Source: Thalassobacillus devorans | GTDB lineage: Bacteria; Bacillota; Bacilli; Bacillales; Halobacillaceae | DNA length: 64,000 nt | Direction: 5' to 3' | NCBI RefSeq assembly: GCF_011761345.1 | Contig: NZ_JAASRY010000002.1 | Coordinates: 248,001 to 312,000 of the forward strand | In this document: in pieces, positions 35,200 to 44,421 of the stretch | Numbering within the stretch: the stretch's first letter is position 1 | How the letters are laid out: each line of letters opens with the position of its first letter | Translations under genes and position numbers: made by a program | The notes under the pieces: generated by a model | The model's input: the letters and a program-made list of their open reading frames with translations, nothing else | Told to the model about the DNA's origin: nothing | The model's database searches: none

Positions 35200-35280
35200 T
35201 TTTCCCAGCACAACGGTGGTGGGATCTTTCTTTGCAATCACTGCATAAGATAGATCCTCTAAGATGAAAAACTTAACCCA
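35200..35280 (-). pseudogene. remnant of a duplicated sigma factor region 4
   Basis: Directly after the stop of the sigma factor gene, the minus strand reads WVKFFILEDLSYAVIAKK and DPTTV without a start. This matches the intact gene's WMKYYIIEDLSYAEIAKK and ENTTV at 17 of 27 positions. It is therefore the decayed C-terminal helix-turn-helix of a tandem paralogue. Confidence 0.75.
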
Positions 35281-35283
35281 TTA

Positions 35284-35784
35284 TTATTCAATTACTACCA
35301 ACCATTTTAATTTTTTCTTCGCTTCTCTTCCCCAGTTCTTCACAGCATCCACAGTAGTGTTTTCTTTCTTCGCAATCTCCGCATAAGAAAGATCCTCAAT
35401 GATGTAATACTTCATCCATTTCCATTGTTTTTCTGTCAATTCTTTCTGAATAGCGTTCCAAAAATAGCAGTCTTCCGGATAATCATACGTGCTGTTTTCT
35501 TCTACAGTGGCGTGCTGATCCACATAATTCTTCTCGTTCTCTGCTGCTTTGGAATGCTTGCGGATCAGATCGATGAAGCGGTGGTGGATTTTATAGTTGG
35601 CGAGCTGACGGAATGTTCCTCGTGATGGGTCGTATGTCTGGCAGGCTTCCCAGAGTGTGATGCAGCCTTCCTGGTAGAATTCCTGCTCCGGGTCGTTGAT
35701 ATGTAGCTTGTGGATATGGTAGTGGATCATGTTGTCGTATTGCTTCAATACTTCTTCAAATGGCTGGTCTAACAGATTCGACAT
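35284..35784 (-). CDS. small sigma-70 family RNA polymerase sigma factor
   Basis: A 166-residue alternative sigma factor with region 2 (about residues 10-75, EQEFYQEGCITLWEACQTYDP and RQLANYKIHHRFIDLIRK) and region 4 (about 110-160, LTEKQWKWMKYYIIEDLSYAEIAKK). Regions 1 and 3 are absent. The open frame extends to 35877; ATG 35784 is chosen because region 2 begins right after it, though its ribosome site is weak. No anti-sigma gene adjoins it. Target promoters are unknown. A decayed copy of its region 4 follows immediately. Confidence 0.8.
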   Translation of the reverse strand: MSNLLDQPFEEVLKQYDNMIHYHIHKLHINDPEQEFYQEGCITLWEACQTYDPSRGTFRQLANYKIHHRFIDLIRKHSKAAENEKNYVDQHATVEENSTYDYPEDCYFWNAIQKELTEKQWKWMKYYIIEDLSYAEIAKKENTTVDAVKNWGREAKKKLKWLVVIE

Positions 35785-36151
35785 GGTTATTCTCGTTTCG
35801 AGAACCGGTTCTGCAGTTATTAGATATCTACTACTATTATCTGAAGTTGGGTGTCGATTGGTGTTATAGAAAATCAAAAAAATTTGAATGGAAGCGGAGG
35901 TTATAGCTGGATGTTAAGGTGGATAAGAATTATGACGAAAGGTGTGGGGGAGAGGACGATTTGTAATAATAGGGTTCCTGGTCGAAGTAAGCGGGCCAGG
36001 TTCAGGCACCCTGGCAGGCGGGAAGGCGCTTGATGTCAGCACCTGGATCGGCATTTAAGGAAGAAGATTTTTTTTACGAAAGTTTCCTGGAATACATAGT
36101 ATTGTTATGTTGGGACTGTTTCAGGACATTCTTTGCATGACTGTTCACGCC
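35785..36151. other. gap between the sigma factor and gtrA-like gene
   Basis: About 370 bases containing the sigma factor's upstream region and a small hairpin GCCAGG / CCTGGC at about 35993-36013 within a run of related CCTGG/CCAGG words. No gene is supported; short frames on the plus strand have no ribosome site. Confidence 0.4.
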
Positions 36152-36562
36152 TTACCTCTTCATAATTTTACTTGTTACGATGAATGTTATCGGTACGGTG
36201 AAAATGACCGCGGCAAGCGGAGCGATATTTCCGTTGATGTGAAGGAGGTCGACAAACAAATAGATCAACAGGGAAGACACTGACATATTGACCACCTGGG
36301 TGAAAGGGAACATCAGAAATTTAGATAGCGTTGGTTTAACCTTATAGGTGAAATACACGTTCAGGAAAAAGGAAAGGACCATGCTTATGAAAAAGGAAAG
36401 GATATGGGAAGAAAGATAATGCCACCCGATCAGGTTATAAAAAAGTACATAGAAAAGATAGTAATTCGCCGTATTAAGTGCGCCGACGATGACGAACCTG
36501 GTGAATTCATTATTCCACTTTTTCACAACAAGCGTTTTCTGTAACTGACTTCCTTTGATCAC
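36152..36562 (-). CDS. GtrA-family small membrane protein
   Basis: About 136 residues with four hydrophobic segments, typical of the GtrA family thought to move undecaprenyl-linked sugars or support cell-surface glycosylation. Marks: FTRFVIVGALNTANYYLFY near the N terminus and LSFFLNVYFTYKVKP in the middle. The GTG at 36562 has GAAGAGGG six bases upstream; ATG 36568 is the alternative and adds two residues. It stands alone with no glycosyltransferase beside it. Confidence 0.8.
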   Translation of the reverse strand: MIKGSQLQKTLVVKKWNNEFTRFVIVGALNTANYYLFYVLFYNLIGWHYLSSHILSFFISMVLSFFLNVYFTYKVKPTLSKFLMFPFTQVVNMSVSSLLIYLFVDLLHINGNIAPLAAVIFTVPITFIVTSKIMKR

Positions 36563-36703
36563 AATCATCCCTCTTCCCAATGCTTTCTTTCACTAAATAA
36601 TGAGGCATTTCTATATAAATTCTGCCCACATATTCTACGATTACACATAGCTCACCAGCTGCAGCTTGCTTTGAAGAATATTACGCTTCCTAACAGTTCT
36701 TTA

Positions 36704-36737
36704 AACCGACTAAAATGATCGGTTATACATGTTATAA
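36704..36737 (+). promoter_or_regulatory. extended -10 promoter with inverted repeat
   Basis: TG-T-TATAAT near 36729-36737 with the palindrome AACCGA-N9-TCGGTT (36704-36724) covering the -35 area, 45 bases upstream of the ATP-grasp gene. This suggests repression or activation by an unknown dimeric factor. Confidence 0.45.
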
Positions 36738-36781
36738 TGGGAGGTGCGTAAGTTCTGTTAAAGGAAGAAAGGAGTCAAATA

Positions 36782-37705
36782 ATGGCTAAGATATATGTAT
36801 TACATGAAAACGATGAATGGACGGACCATCTGACTAAGCGACTGGAGGAATTGAATCTGCCATTTGAATTATGGCATTTGCATGAAGGGACGATTGATTT
36901 ATCTTCGGTACCGCCGGAAGGGATCTTTTATAACCGCATGAGTGCCTCCTCTCATACAAGGGGCCACCGATATGCACCAGAATTTGCTGAGGCTGTCTTG
37001 GCCTGGCTTGAAAGGCATGGAAGAACCGTGTTAAATGGAAGCCGTGCTTTACGGCTGGAAGTTAGTAAAGTCAATCAGTATATGGCTTTGGATCAACAGG
37101 GAATTAGAACTCCTAAAACGATAGCTTCTGTAGGAAAAGAAAATATATTGGCAGCAGCCGAAACACTGAACCTGGCTCCGTTCATAACGAAGCATAATCG
37201 TGCAGGCAAGGGGCAGGGCGTCAAATTGTTTCATTCCGTGGAAGCACTGAAAGAATATACACAAGGGGAGGCATTTGAATCCCCTATCGATGGCATCACG
37301 CTAATACAACAATATATTGAAGCACCAGAGCCGTATATTGTACGTCATGAATTTATCGGAGGTAAATTCTTATATGCGGTGAAAATCGATACATCGGAAG
37401 GGTTTGAACTTTGCCCGGCAGACGCTTGCAAAATTGATGATAATAACAATCAACCGGAAACGAGCGGGGAGAAATTTCAAATACTCGAAGGTTATAATCA
37501 TCCGGTCATTCCTCAATACGAGGCATTTTTACAGGAGAATGGAATCGATGTAGCCGGTATCGAAGCCATCCAGGATAAGGAGGGAAATCTCTATACGTAT
37601 GATGTAAATACGAATACGAACTATAATTCCGATGCGGAATCTGTTGCTGGGGTGTATGGCATGCTGGAATTAGCAAGGTACCTAGGAGAACAGTTGAATA
37701 AATAA
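36782..37705 (+). CDS. ATP-grasp ligase, RimK-like
   Basis: A 307-residue ATP-grasp protein. The N-terminal domain (about 1-95) reads MAKIYVLHENDEW and includes GIFYNRMSASSHTRGHRY. The ATP-binding part shows ITKHNRAGKGQGVKLF (glycine-rich loop), IQQYIEAPEPYIVRHEFIGG and GIEAIQDKEG plus YDVNTNTNYN, where the metal ligands lie. Relatives add glutamate or other amino acids to peptides or coenzymes. The gene is monocistronic, with promoter and terminator of its own, so no partner hints at the substrate. AGAAAGGAGTC precedes the ATG. Confidence 0.8.
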   Translation: MAKIYVLHENDEWTDHLTKRLEELNLPFELWHLHEGTIDLSSVPPEGIFYNRMSASSHTRGHRYAPEFAEAVLAWLERHGRTVLNGSRALRLEVSKVNQYMALDQQGIRTPKTIASVGKENILAAAETLNLAPFITKHNRAGKGQGVKLFHSVEALKEYTQGEAFESPIDGITLIQQYIEAPEPYIVRHEFIGGKFLYAVKIDTSEGFELCPADACKIDDNNNQPETSGEKFQILEGYNHPVIPQYEAFLQENGIDVAGIEAIQDKEGNLYTYDVNTNTNYNSDAESVAGVYGMLELARYLGEQLNK

Positions 37706-37713
37706 GGCTTTCT

Positions 37714-37749
37714 CTCCGGCTGTTGACAAATGATCAGCAGCCGGAGTTT
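37714..37749 (+). terminator. terminator of the ATP-grasp gene
   Basis: CTCCGGCTG / CAGCCGGAG stem followed by TTTATTG, shortly after the stop codon. Confidence 0.75.
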
Positions 37750-38002
37750 ATTGTCTTCAAACTAACCACCAATATGCACATGTGATCTTTTTCATCTTCA
37801 CTCACATACGCTAACTGCTACATGATTCGCCCCCAGCATACTAGCTGGCCAACGCTCATTAAATTTTTCTATGGCACTTATTGATTTTTTGAAGACTTTA
37901 ATTTTTCTGAATTTATTGAAAACCAGAGGGCAATATGCTTATACTTGACTTGTATTAGATAAGCCAAAAAACGTCATAAGGAATTATGAAGGAGGCTGAT
38001 AG
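37750..38002. promoter_or_regulatory. upstream region of the taurine operon
   Basis: A/T-rich, no gene. A TTGACT at about 37949 within TTATACTTGACTTGTATTAG may be a -35 element or part of a GntR operator; no convincing -10 partner was identified. Confidence 0.35.
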
Positions 38003-38023
38003 ATGTCAAATAAGAATATCTAA
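38003..38023 (+). CDS. possible six-codon leader peptide upstream of gntR-type gene
   Basis: ATG-TCA-AAT-AAG-AAT-ATC-TAA, preceded by GAAGGAGGCTGATAG, a better ribosome site than that of the regulator gene 52 bases downstream. It may be a translated leader affecting regulator expression, or the remnant of a former gene start. Confidence 0.35.
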   Translation: MSNKNI

Positions 38024-38074
38024 TCAACAAAAACTACTTCATCAAGAGTAATCAAGAAAAGTGAGGTCATTCCC

Positions 38075-38797
38075 ATGTTTTTAGATCAGTCGAACCCCGT
38101 TCCTCTTCATATTCAATTAAAAGAAATATTGGAGAAAAAGATATTTGATGGAGAGTATCAGGCTAAAGTTCCCAGTGAAAGAGAATTTATGGAGCAATTT
38201 TCGGTCAGTCGCAGTACTGTACGAGAAGCCATCAATTTACTGGTGCGCGAAGGAGTGCTGGAAAAGAAGCACGGGAAAGGTACATTTGTTTCCTTTAAGC
38301 CGATTCAAGATTGGCTGGGAGCATTAAGCAGTACAACCGAGACCATCCGTAATATGGGGATGAAACCAGGTGCGAAACTGCTCGACCATGGAGTCATTGA
38401 GCCCGCCCCGGCAATTGTGGAGACGACGGGGCTTGAAACGGCATACTTTATCAAGCGTATCCGTTATGCCGATGACATTCCGATAGCGATCGAGAACCAA
38501 TACTATCCCGTCGATATTGGTACCATGCTGGCTAACTACGACATTGATAAAGGAACCTTATATGATTTGCTGGAGAAAAAGCTGGGCATTCACTTTGCTG
38601 ATGCAAAACAGAATATTTCAGGCGGATGTTTCCAGGAGGCCGATGCAGAACACTTAGGAATAACCTCCGATATTTGTGCCTTAATGATTCACCGTATGAT
38701 TTATGATCAGGAAGGAAGCCTGATTGAATATCAGGAAGGGTTTTATCGCTCTGATATGTACTCTTTTTCCATCAATTTATCCAGAAAAAACAGCTAA
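38075..38797 (+). CDS. GntR/HutC-family regulator of taurine genes
   Basis: A 240-residue GntR regulator: winged helix-turn-helix at the N terminus (VPSEREFMEQFSVSRSTVREAI, given in part, with LVREGVLEKKHGKGTFV) and a UTRA effector-binding domain (about 85-235, RIRYADDIPIAIENQYYP and LIEYQEGFYRSDMYSF). It is the first gene before ald, tpa and xsc and is the likely regulator of taurine dissimilation, unlike the MocR-type TauR of proteobacteria. Confidence 0.87.
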   Translation: MFLDQSNPVPLHIQLKEILEKKIFDGEYQAKVPSEREFMEQFSVSRSTVREAINLLVREGVLEKKHGKGTFVSFKPIQDWLGALSSTTETIRNMGMKPGAKLLDHGVIEPAPAIVETTGLETAYFIKRIRYADDIPIAIENQYYPVDIGTMLANYDIDKGTLYDLLEKKLGIHFADAKQNISGGCFQEADAEHLGITSDICALMIHRMIYDQEGSLIEYQEGFYRSDMYSFSINLSRKNS

Positions 38798-38871
38798 GGA
38801 TATTTTATTCTTTTAACTGGTCCGAACCACCGGACGTCTGAATGACTTAGTTAGTAAAAGGAGGGTATGCA

Positions 38872-40008
38872 ATGATAATTGGTGTGCCAAAGGAAATAAA
38901 AAATAATGAAAATCGAGTGGCTATAACTCCTGCTGGTGTTACTGCTTATAAACAGGCAGGGCATGAAGTCTGGGTGGAATCGACTGCAGGAATCGGCAGC
39001 GGTATTTCTGATCATGCTTATGAAGAGGCAGGGGCGAAGGTCGTCTCTACCCCAAAGGAAGCCTGGGCTGCTGAGATGGTTTTGAAAGTGAAGGAGCCGC
39101 AACCGGAAGAATATCAGTATTTTTATGAAGGACTCATCTTATTCACCTACTTACATCTTGCCGCTGAAGAAGAATTGACACTGGAGCTCCTCGACAAGAA
39201 AGTGACAGCCGTCGCCTATGAAACGATCCAGCTGGAAAACGGGTCGCTTCCATTGCTTACACCGATGAGCGAAGTAGCAGGACGGATGTCCGTTCAAATC
39301 GGGGCTCATTTTCTTGAAAAGCTGAATGGAGGAAAAGGTACCCTTCTAGGTGGAGTCCCTGGGGTGAAGCCGGGAAAGGTAGCTATTCTTGGCGGTGGTG
39401 TGGTAGGGACGAACGCCGCCAAGATGGCAATTGGTCTGGGTGCCGATGTGACCTTGCTGGATATCAACGCCACCCGGCTGCGCGAGCTGGATAATGAATT
39501 TCATGGCAGGCTCGGTACTGTAATGTCCAATGAGTTCAACATTGCAGAAGCTGTCGCATCTGCGGACCTTCTGATCGGCGCTGTTTTAATCCCCGGTGCC
39601 CGCGCTCCACGTCTGGTGTCTGAGGACATGGTAAAAACAATGATGAAAGGCTCGGTCATTGTAGATGTTGCCATCGACCAGGGGGGATCGATCGCAACCG
39701 CCAATCAGATTTCCACCCACGATCAGCCGACGTATGAAAAGCATGGAGTTGTTCATTACGCGGTTGCGAATATCCCTGGCGCTGTATCCCGGACGTCCAC
39801 CTATGCGTTGACAAATGTGACGACTCAGTATGGTGTGCTGCTGGCTAACAAGGGTGTTATACAAGCAGCACAGGTAAATGGTTCTGTCGCAAAAGGGATT
39901 AACACTTGGAATGGAAAAGTGACACATCCTGCAGTAGCAGATGCTTTGAGACTCCCATACCAGTCTTTGGAACATAGTCTGGATGGCTACGCTGTCGTTT
40001 CTTCCTAA
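38872..40008 (+). CDS. ald: alanine dehydrogenase
   Basis: NAD-dependent oxidative deamination of L-alanine to pyruvate and ammonium. 378 residues; marks [21 protein letters not shown] (in part), [22 protein letters not shown] motif [16 protein letters not shown] and [13 protein letters not shown]. In this operon it regenerates the pyruvate that accepts the amino group from taurine, so the pair tpa/ald acts as a net taurine dehydrogenase. AAAGGAGGG precedes the ATG. Confidence 0.94.
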   Translation: MIIGVPKEIKNNENRVAITPAGVTAYKQAGHEVWVESTAGIGSGISDHAYEEAGAKVVSTPKEAWAAEMVLKVKEPQPEEYQYFYEGLILFTYLHLAAEEELTLELLDKKVTAVAYETIQLENGSLPLLTPMSEVAGRMSVQIGAHFLEKLNGGKGTLLGGVPGVKPGKVAILGGGVVGTNAAKMAIGLGADVTLLDINATRLRELDNEFHGRLGTVMSNEFNIAEAVASADLLIGAVLIPGARAPRLVSEDMVKTMMKGSVIVDVAIDQGGSIATANQISTHDQPTYEKHGVVHYAVANIPGAVSRTSTYALTNVTTQYGVLLANKGVIQAAQVNGSVAKGINTWNGKVTHPAVADALRLPYQSLEHSLDGYAVVSS

Positions 40009-40082
40009 TGGTTATTGGAGATGAGTGCTGATGTTGAGATGAATGTCCTATCGTAATCATACGTATAAAGGAGATGGGTGCC

Positions 40083-41444
40083 ATGAAAGTGGAAATGGAA
40101 AAGGTAAGTCTGTTAGAAAAAGATTCGCAGTACCTTTGGCATGCGATGCACCGCTATAAGGAGAATCAACCGGGCATGGTCGCCGATAAAGGGGAAGGCG
40201 CATGGTTCATCGATGTGGATGGGAAGAAATATATGGATGGGGTATCTGGTCTATGGTGTTTGAATCTGGGGCACGGACGTCAGGAAATCATTAATGCGGC
40301 ATCAGAACAGATGAAAGAACTTTCCTATTCTCCGCTTACGTTCGGTCATGGACCGGCGATTGAATTAGCCGCTAAGATCAGTGATTTGCTGGGGGGATCC
40401 TATCGAACCTTTTTTGCTAACAGTGGTTCGGAAGCGAATGAATGCGCCTTCAAAATTGCCCGTCAATACCATAACCAAAACGGAAATCCAGGTAAATATA
40501 AATTCATTTCCAGGTATCGGGCCTACCACGGGACTACCTTAGGGGCTCTGAGCGCAACGGCACAGGCGAACCGGAGGATGAAATATGACCCCGGTGTTCC
40601 GGGTTTCCTCCATACACCGCCACCGTACAGTTATAGGAGCATTTTTGGCACTGACGACCCAGAGCAAAGTGATTTGATGACAGCTGAAATGCTCGACCAG
40701 ATGATTACTTGGGAAGGAGCCGAAACGGTAGCCGGTGTAATCATGGAACCTTTCATTTCTGGTGGAGGGGTAATCATTCCATCAATATCTTATATCCAGA
40801 AAGTAACTGAAATCTGCAAGAAACATGATGTACTTTTAATTATGGACGAAGTGGTTTCCGGTTTCGGTCGTACCGGTAAGATGTTTGGCTTCATGCATGC
40901 GGATGGGGTTCAGCCGGACATTGTAACGATGGCCAAAGGCTTAACTAGCGGGTATTTACCGCTGGGAGCTACGGCAGTCAAATCTGAAATCTATGAAAAA
41001 TTTAAGGAAGCAGGCGATCATAACCATTTCCGCCATGTCTCCACCTACGGGGGACACCCAGCCTCCTGCGCAGTCGCATTGAAAAACATTGAAATTATTG
41101 AACGTGAAGGCATCGTAGAACGTGTAAACAAGCTAGGTGAGACTATCCTGGGTGAAATGAAAGGATTAATTGAACATGAAAACGTGGGAGAGGTTCGGAA
41201 TATCGGTTTCCTGTATGGAATTGAAATGGTAGAAAACAAAACTACCAAAAAACCGGCAGCCGATCATTTGATTAACCCGGTCCTTCAAGCCTGTAAGGAA
41301 AAAGGGCTGATTATCGGTAGAAATGGCGATACCGTCCCAGGCTACAATAATGTACTCATCATCGCTCCTCCATTGTCCTCAACAGAAGATGATCTGAAGT
41401 TTTTAGTGAACACAGTTATAGACGCTTTTTTTAAGCAGAAATAA
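40083..41444 (+). CDS. tpa: taurine--pyruvate aminotransferase
   Basis: Class III PLP aminotransferase of 453 residues that converts taurine and pyruvate to sulfoacetaldehyde and alanine. Marks: FANSGSEANECAFKIARQYH (in part), RAYHGTTLGALSATA, LIMDEVVSGFGRTGKMFG and MAKGLTSGYLPLGA with the PLP lysine. The taurine assignment rests on sequence type plus the adjacent ald and xsc. ATG 40083 is preferred to ATG 40074 because AAAGGAG directly abuts the earlier codon. Confidence 0.9.
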   Translation: MKVEMEKVSLLEKDSQYLWHAMHRYKENQPGMVADKGEGAWFIDVDGKKYMDGVSGLWCLNLGHGRQEIINAASEQMKELSYSPLTFGHGPAIELAAKISDLLGGSYRTFFANSGSEANECAFKIARQYHNQNGNPGKYKFISRYRAYHGTTLGALSATAQANRRMKYDPGVPGFLHTPPPYSYRSIFGTDDPEQSDLMTAEMLDQMITWEGAETVAGVIMEPFISGGGVIIPSISYIQKVTEICKKHDVLLIMDEVVSGFGRTGKMFGFMHADGVQPDIVTMAKGLTSGYLPLGATAVKSEIYEKFKEAGDHNHFRHVSTYGGHPASCAVALKNIEIIEREGIVERVNKLGETILGEMKGLIEHENVGEVRNIGFLYGIEMVENKTTKKPAADHLINPVLQACKEKGLIIGRNGDTVPGYNNVLIIAPPLSSTEDDLKFLVNTVIDAFFKQK

Positions 41445-41487
41445 CGCTGCCTATTGGCTTTATCCCTTAGTGAAAGGGGAATGAAAC

Positions 41488-42468
41488 ATGAATTACGAGA
41501 AGCTGCAAACCTTCATCACCGTAGCTGAAAAGAAGAGCTTTTCTGAAGCGGCAAAAATCCTATATTTATCCCAGCCTACCATTACATCCCAGATTAAATC
41601 ATTAGAAAAAGACCTGAACACATCCTTGTTCGACAGGACGACTAAACAGGTACAGCTTACAGCGGCGGCTCATGTGCTCTATCGATATGCGAAGGAAATC
41701 ATAAAAGTCAGTGATACGGCTAAAAAGGAAATTCTGAGCATGGCGGAACAGGTACATGGCGATTTAGAAGTTGCCTGCAGCTTGACGATCGGGGAAAATA
41801 TTCTGCCTCCGATCCTCAGGGAGTTTAAATCTGCCTTTCCATTTATTCAAATGCGTGTAAATATTACTAATTCCACAAGCATTATCAAAAAAGTGAAAGA
41901 TCACGTACTGGATATCGGGTTGATTGAAGCACCGATAGAAGATCCCGATCTCTATATTCAGCCTTTTATGGAAGATGAGCTAGTATTAGCCGCTCCACCT
42001 GATTATTTTGCGGAAGAATCGAACGGGATCATGCTTCCTGAAATTGCTTCCCTTCCTCTGGTATTGAGGGAAAGGGGGTCCGGGACTAGAACTGTCATGA
42101 ATGAATATCTGCAAGCCAACAACATCAATCCGGAGCAACTGAAGATAGAGTTCGAGCTAGGGAGTAACGAAGCTGTTATATCTGCCGTGGAGGCGGGTCT
42201 AGGTCTTTCCATACTATCTAAAAGTGCAATTAAGAAGGAATTGCAGTTTGGCCTGCTGCAGCTGATTCCTATCGAAGAAATTACCTTCAAAAGAAACTTC
42301 TATATTGTCTATCATCAGGAAGCTGTCTTGAAAGCAACGACCGACGTATTCCTTGCCACATTGGAAGGATTGGCGGCGAAGTTATCCGATGAGCCAGCAA
42401 AAAAGAACAATCATAAATTAATTGAATTGGGAGGAATTTTAAATGGCAAAAGTAGAATCACAAGCTAA
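41488..42468 (+). CDS. LysR-family regulator
   Basis: A 326-residue LysR regulator: helix-turn-helix at the N terminus ([20 protein letters not shown], in part) and an effector domain (about 90-300) with [14 protein letters not shown] and [14 protein letters not shown]. The closest functional group by motif is CysL/CbbR-like, which senses sulfur or carbon metabolites. It lies inside the taurine operon and its 3' end overlaps the start of xsc by 26 bases. It may respond to sulfite released by Xsc; that is inference. Confidence 0.87.
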   Translation: MNYEKLQTFITVAEKKSFSEAAKILYLSQPTITSQIKSLEKDLNTSLFDRTTKQVQLTAAAHVLYRYAKEIIKVSDTAKKEILSMAEQVHGDLEVACSLTIGENILPPILREFKSAFPFIQMRVNITNSTSIIKKVKDHVLDIGLIEAPIEDPDLYIQPFMEDELVLAAPPDYFAEESNGIMLPEIASLPLVLRERGSGTRTVMNEYLQANNINPEQLKIEFELGSNEAVISAVEAGLGLSILSKSAIKKELQFGLLQLIPIEEITFKRNFYIVYHQEAVLKATTDVFLATLEGLAAKLSDEPAKKNNHKLIELGGILNGKSRITS

Positions 42469-44221
42469 ACAAGTCAAGGGACAGAAAGTGAAAATGACGC
42501 CGAGTGAAGCGATTGTTGAAACATTGGTAGCGGAAGGAGTAAAAGAGGTATATGGAATATTAGGATCTGCCTTTATGGATATGCTGGATTTGCTTCCAAC
42601 GGCAGGGATCAACTTCCTTCCTGTCCGCCATGAACAGACAGCAGCCCACATGGCCGATGCCTACACTCGTGTATCCGGTGTTGCAGGGGTAGTGGTCGGG
42701 CAGAATGGACCTGGTATCACCAATATGGTTACCTCGGTAGCTGCTGCTAACCAGGCCCATACGCCGATGGTTGTCATTTCCCCGTCGGCCGGAACACCGA
42801 CAATCGGATGGGATGGATTCCAGGAATGTAATCAAGTATCTGTATTCGAAAGTATTACGAAAGAGACCGTCCAGGTCACTCATGTTAGTAGAGTAGCGGA
42901 TAACCTGCGTACAGCCTTCCGTATTGCCTATGCTGAAAGAGGGCCAGTATTGTTTGATATTCCAAGAGATTACTTCTACGGGGAGCTGGAAGACGAAATC
43001 CTGGAGCCGCATCAATATCGGACCGATGCTCGAGGAGCAGGCGACCCGGCGTCGCTCAGTAAAGCGGTGAATTTGTTAAAAGAAGCAGAATATCCGGTTA
43101 TCATTTCCGGGAGAGGAGCGGTAGATGCAGATGGCATTGATGATGTCAAAGCGATAGCCGAACACTTGACTGCTCCTGTCGCTGTCTCCTACATGCACAA
43201 TGATGCTTTTCCAGATGAACATCCGTTGGCGGTAGGTCCGATAGGGTACATGGGGTCCAAGGCAGCGATGTGTACCTTACAAAAAGCGGATGTCGTGTTA
43301 GCGATTGGCACCAGGCTCTCCGTCTTTGGAACCTTGCCATGCTATGATATTGATTATTTTCCTAAGCAGGCAAAAATCATACAGGTCGATATCAATCCTC
43401 GAAATATTGCCCGTACCCATCCGGTGGAAGTCGGTATCATTGGGGATGCCAAAGCGGCCAGTAAAGAAATCGCAGAGCGACTGAAGCGGGAAACTCCAGG
43501 CAGAACGCGTAACGGCGAACGGATGAGCGAAGTTGCAACTGAAAAAGAAAAGTGGGAAGAAGAACTTGTAGATCTTGCTATGGAGGATGGCAATCCGATC
43601 AACCCTCGCCGGGCTCTTCTAGAGCTAACCAGAGCAGTACCGGAGGGGACGATGATTTCTACAGACATCGGGAATGTGTCCTCTACGGCTAATGCCTATT
43701 TGAAATTTAATCAGCCGCGCAAACATATTGCAGCCCTGACATTTGGAAATACCGGCTTTGCATATCCGGCAGCCCTTGGAGCACAGCTGGCTGATCCGGA
43801 TAGTCCGGCAGTTGCGATTATTGGAGACGGAGCCTGGGGCATGAGTTTACATGAAGTCAGCACGGCAGTAGAACAAAATATTCCAGTAGTCGCCTGTGTG
43901 TTTAATAATGGTGCCTGGTGTGCCGAGAAAAAGAATCAGGTGGATTATTATAATAACCGTTTCGTCGGTGCTGATATTGATGCACCTGATTTTGCGGAAG
44001 TGGCCAGATCCATGGGAGCTCAAGGCTACCGGGTTGATAAGCCGGAAGACGTTGGTCCAGTAGTTGCGGAAGCCATTAAATCCAGGAAGCCTGCCGTCAT
44101 TGACATCCAGGTAGATGGCACGCAATTAGCACCGCCGTTCCGTAAAGATGCACTGAAGATGCCGACGCGACACCTTCAGAAATATAAGCATCTGGATGTA
44201 GAAAGCTGGGGAAATAAATAA
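42443..44221 (+). CDS. xsc: sulfoacetaldehyde acetyltransferase
   Basis: ThDP-dependent enzyme converting sulfoacetaldehyde and phosphate to acetyl phosphate and sulfite. 592 residues, the family length. Marks: [21 protein letters not shown] (in part, cofactor glutamate), [32 protein letters not shown], and the ThDP-binding [19 protein letters not shown] (in part) with [21 protein letters not shown] site precedes the ATG. No phosphate acetyltransferase gene follows, so acetyl phosphate must be handled elsewhere. Confidence 0.95.
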   Translation: MAKVESQAKQVKGQKVKMTPSEAIVETLVAEGVKEVYGILGSAFMDMLDLLPTAGINFLPVRHEQTAAHMADAYTRVSGVAGVVVGQNGPGITNMVTSVAAANQAHTPMVVISPSAGTPTIGWDGFQECNQVSVFESITKETVQVTHVSRVADNLRTAFRIAYAERGPVLFDIPRDYFYGELEDEILEPHQYRTDARGAGDPASLSKAVNLLKEAEYPVIISGRGAVDADGIDDVKAIAEHLTAPVAVSYMHNDAFPDEHPLAVGPIGYMGSKAAMCTLQKADVVLAIGTRLSVFGTLPCYDIDYFPKQAKIIQVDINPRNIARTHPVEVGIIGDAKAASKEIAERLKRETPGRTRNGERMSEVATEKEKWEEELVDLAMEDGNPINPRRALLELTRAVPEGTMISTDIGNVSSTANAYLKFNQPRKHIAALTFGNTGFAYPAALGAQLADPDSPAVAIIGDGAWGMSLHEVSTAVEQNIPVVACVFNNGAWCAEKKNQVDYYNNRFVGADIDAPDFAEVARSMGAQGYRVDKPEDVGPVVAEAIKSRKPAVIDIQVDGTQLAPPFRKDALKMPTRHLQKYKHLDVESWGNK

Positions 44222-44231
44222 CCATTAAAGT

Positions 44232-44260
44232 AAAAAGCTGGCGATATGCCAGCTTTTTTT
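44232..44260 (+). terminator. terminator of the taurine operon
   Basis: AAAAAGCTGGC / GCCAGCTTTTTTT with a 5-base loop, immediately after xsc; a textbook Rho-independent terminator. Confidence 0.95.
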
Positions 44261-44294
44261 AGATCGAAAACAAATACCGTGAGCTCAATTGACT

Positions 44295-44399
44295 TAACGG
44301 AAGCATATTCAGCCCTAACGTCACCATATTCCGTCCTAGCTCTGCCATATACCTCCCTAACTCAAGGGTATTGTGACCTAACTCGGTAACATACCGCCT
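44295..44399. repeat. five tandem imperfect 21-bp repeats
   Basis: Units of exactly 21 bases begin TAACGGAAGCATATTC, TAACGTCACCATATTC, TAGCTCTGCCATATAC, TAACTCAAGGGTATTG and TAACTCGGTAACATAC. On the minus strand they would read a seven-residue repeat such as LGRYMAE-LGRNMVT-LGLNMLP. They lie between the xsc terminator and the yitT-type gene end. Confidence 0.75.
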
Positions 44400-44421
44400 T
44401 AACGAATTAATTTGTACTTTA

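Noticed and set aside
35011-35241. Minus-strand 76-codon frame as a gene
   Set aside because: Its first residues are the decayed sigma region 4; the rest crosses the hexuronate operon terminator and is antisense to the aldolase gene.
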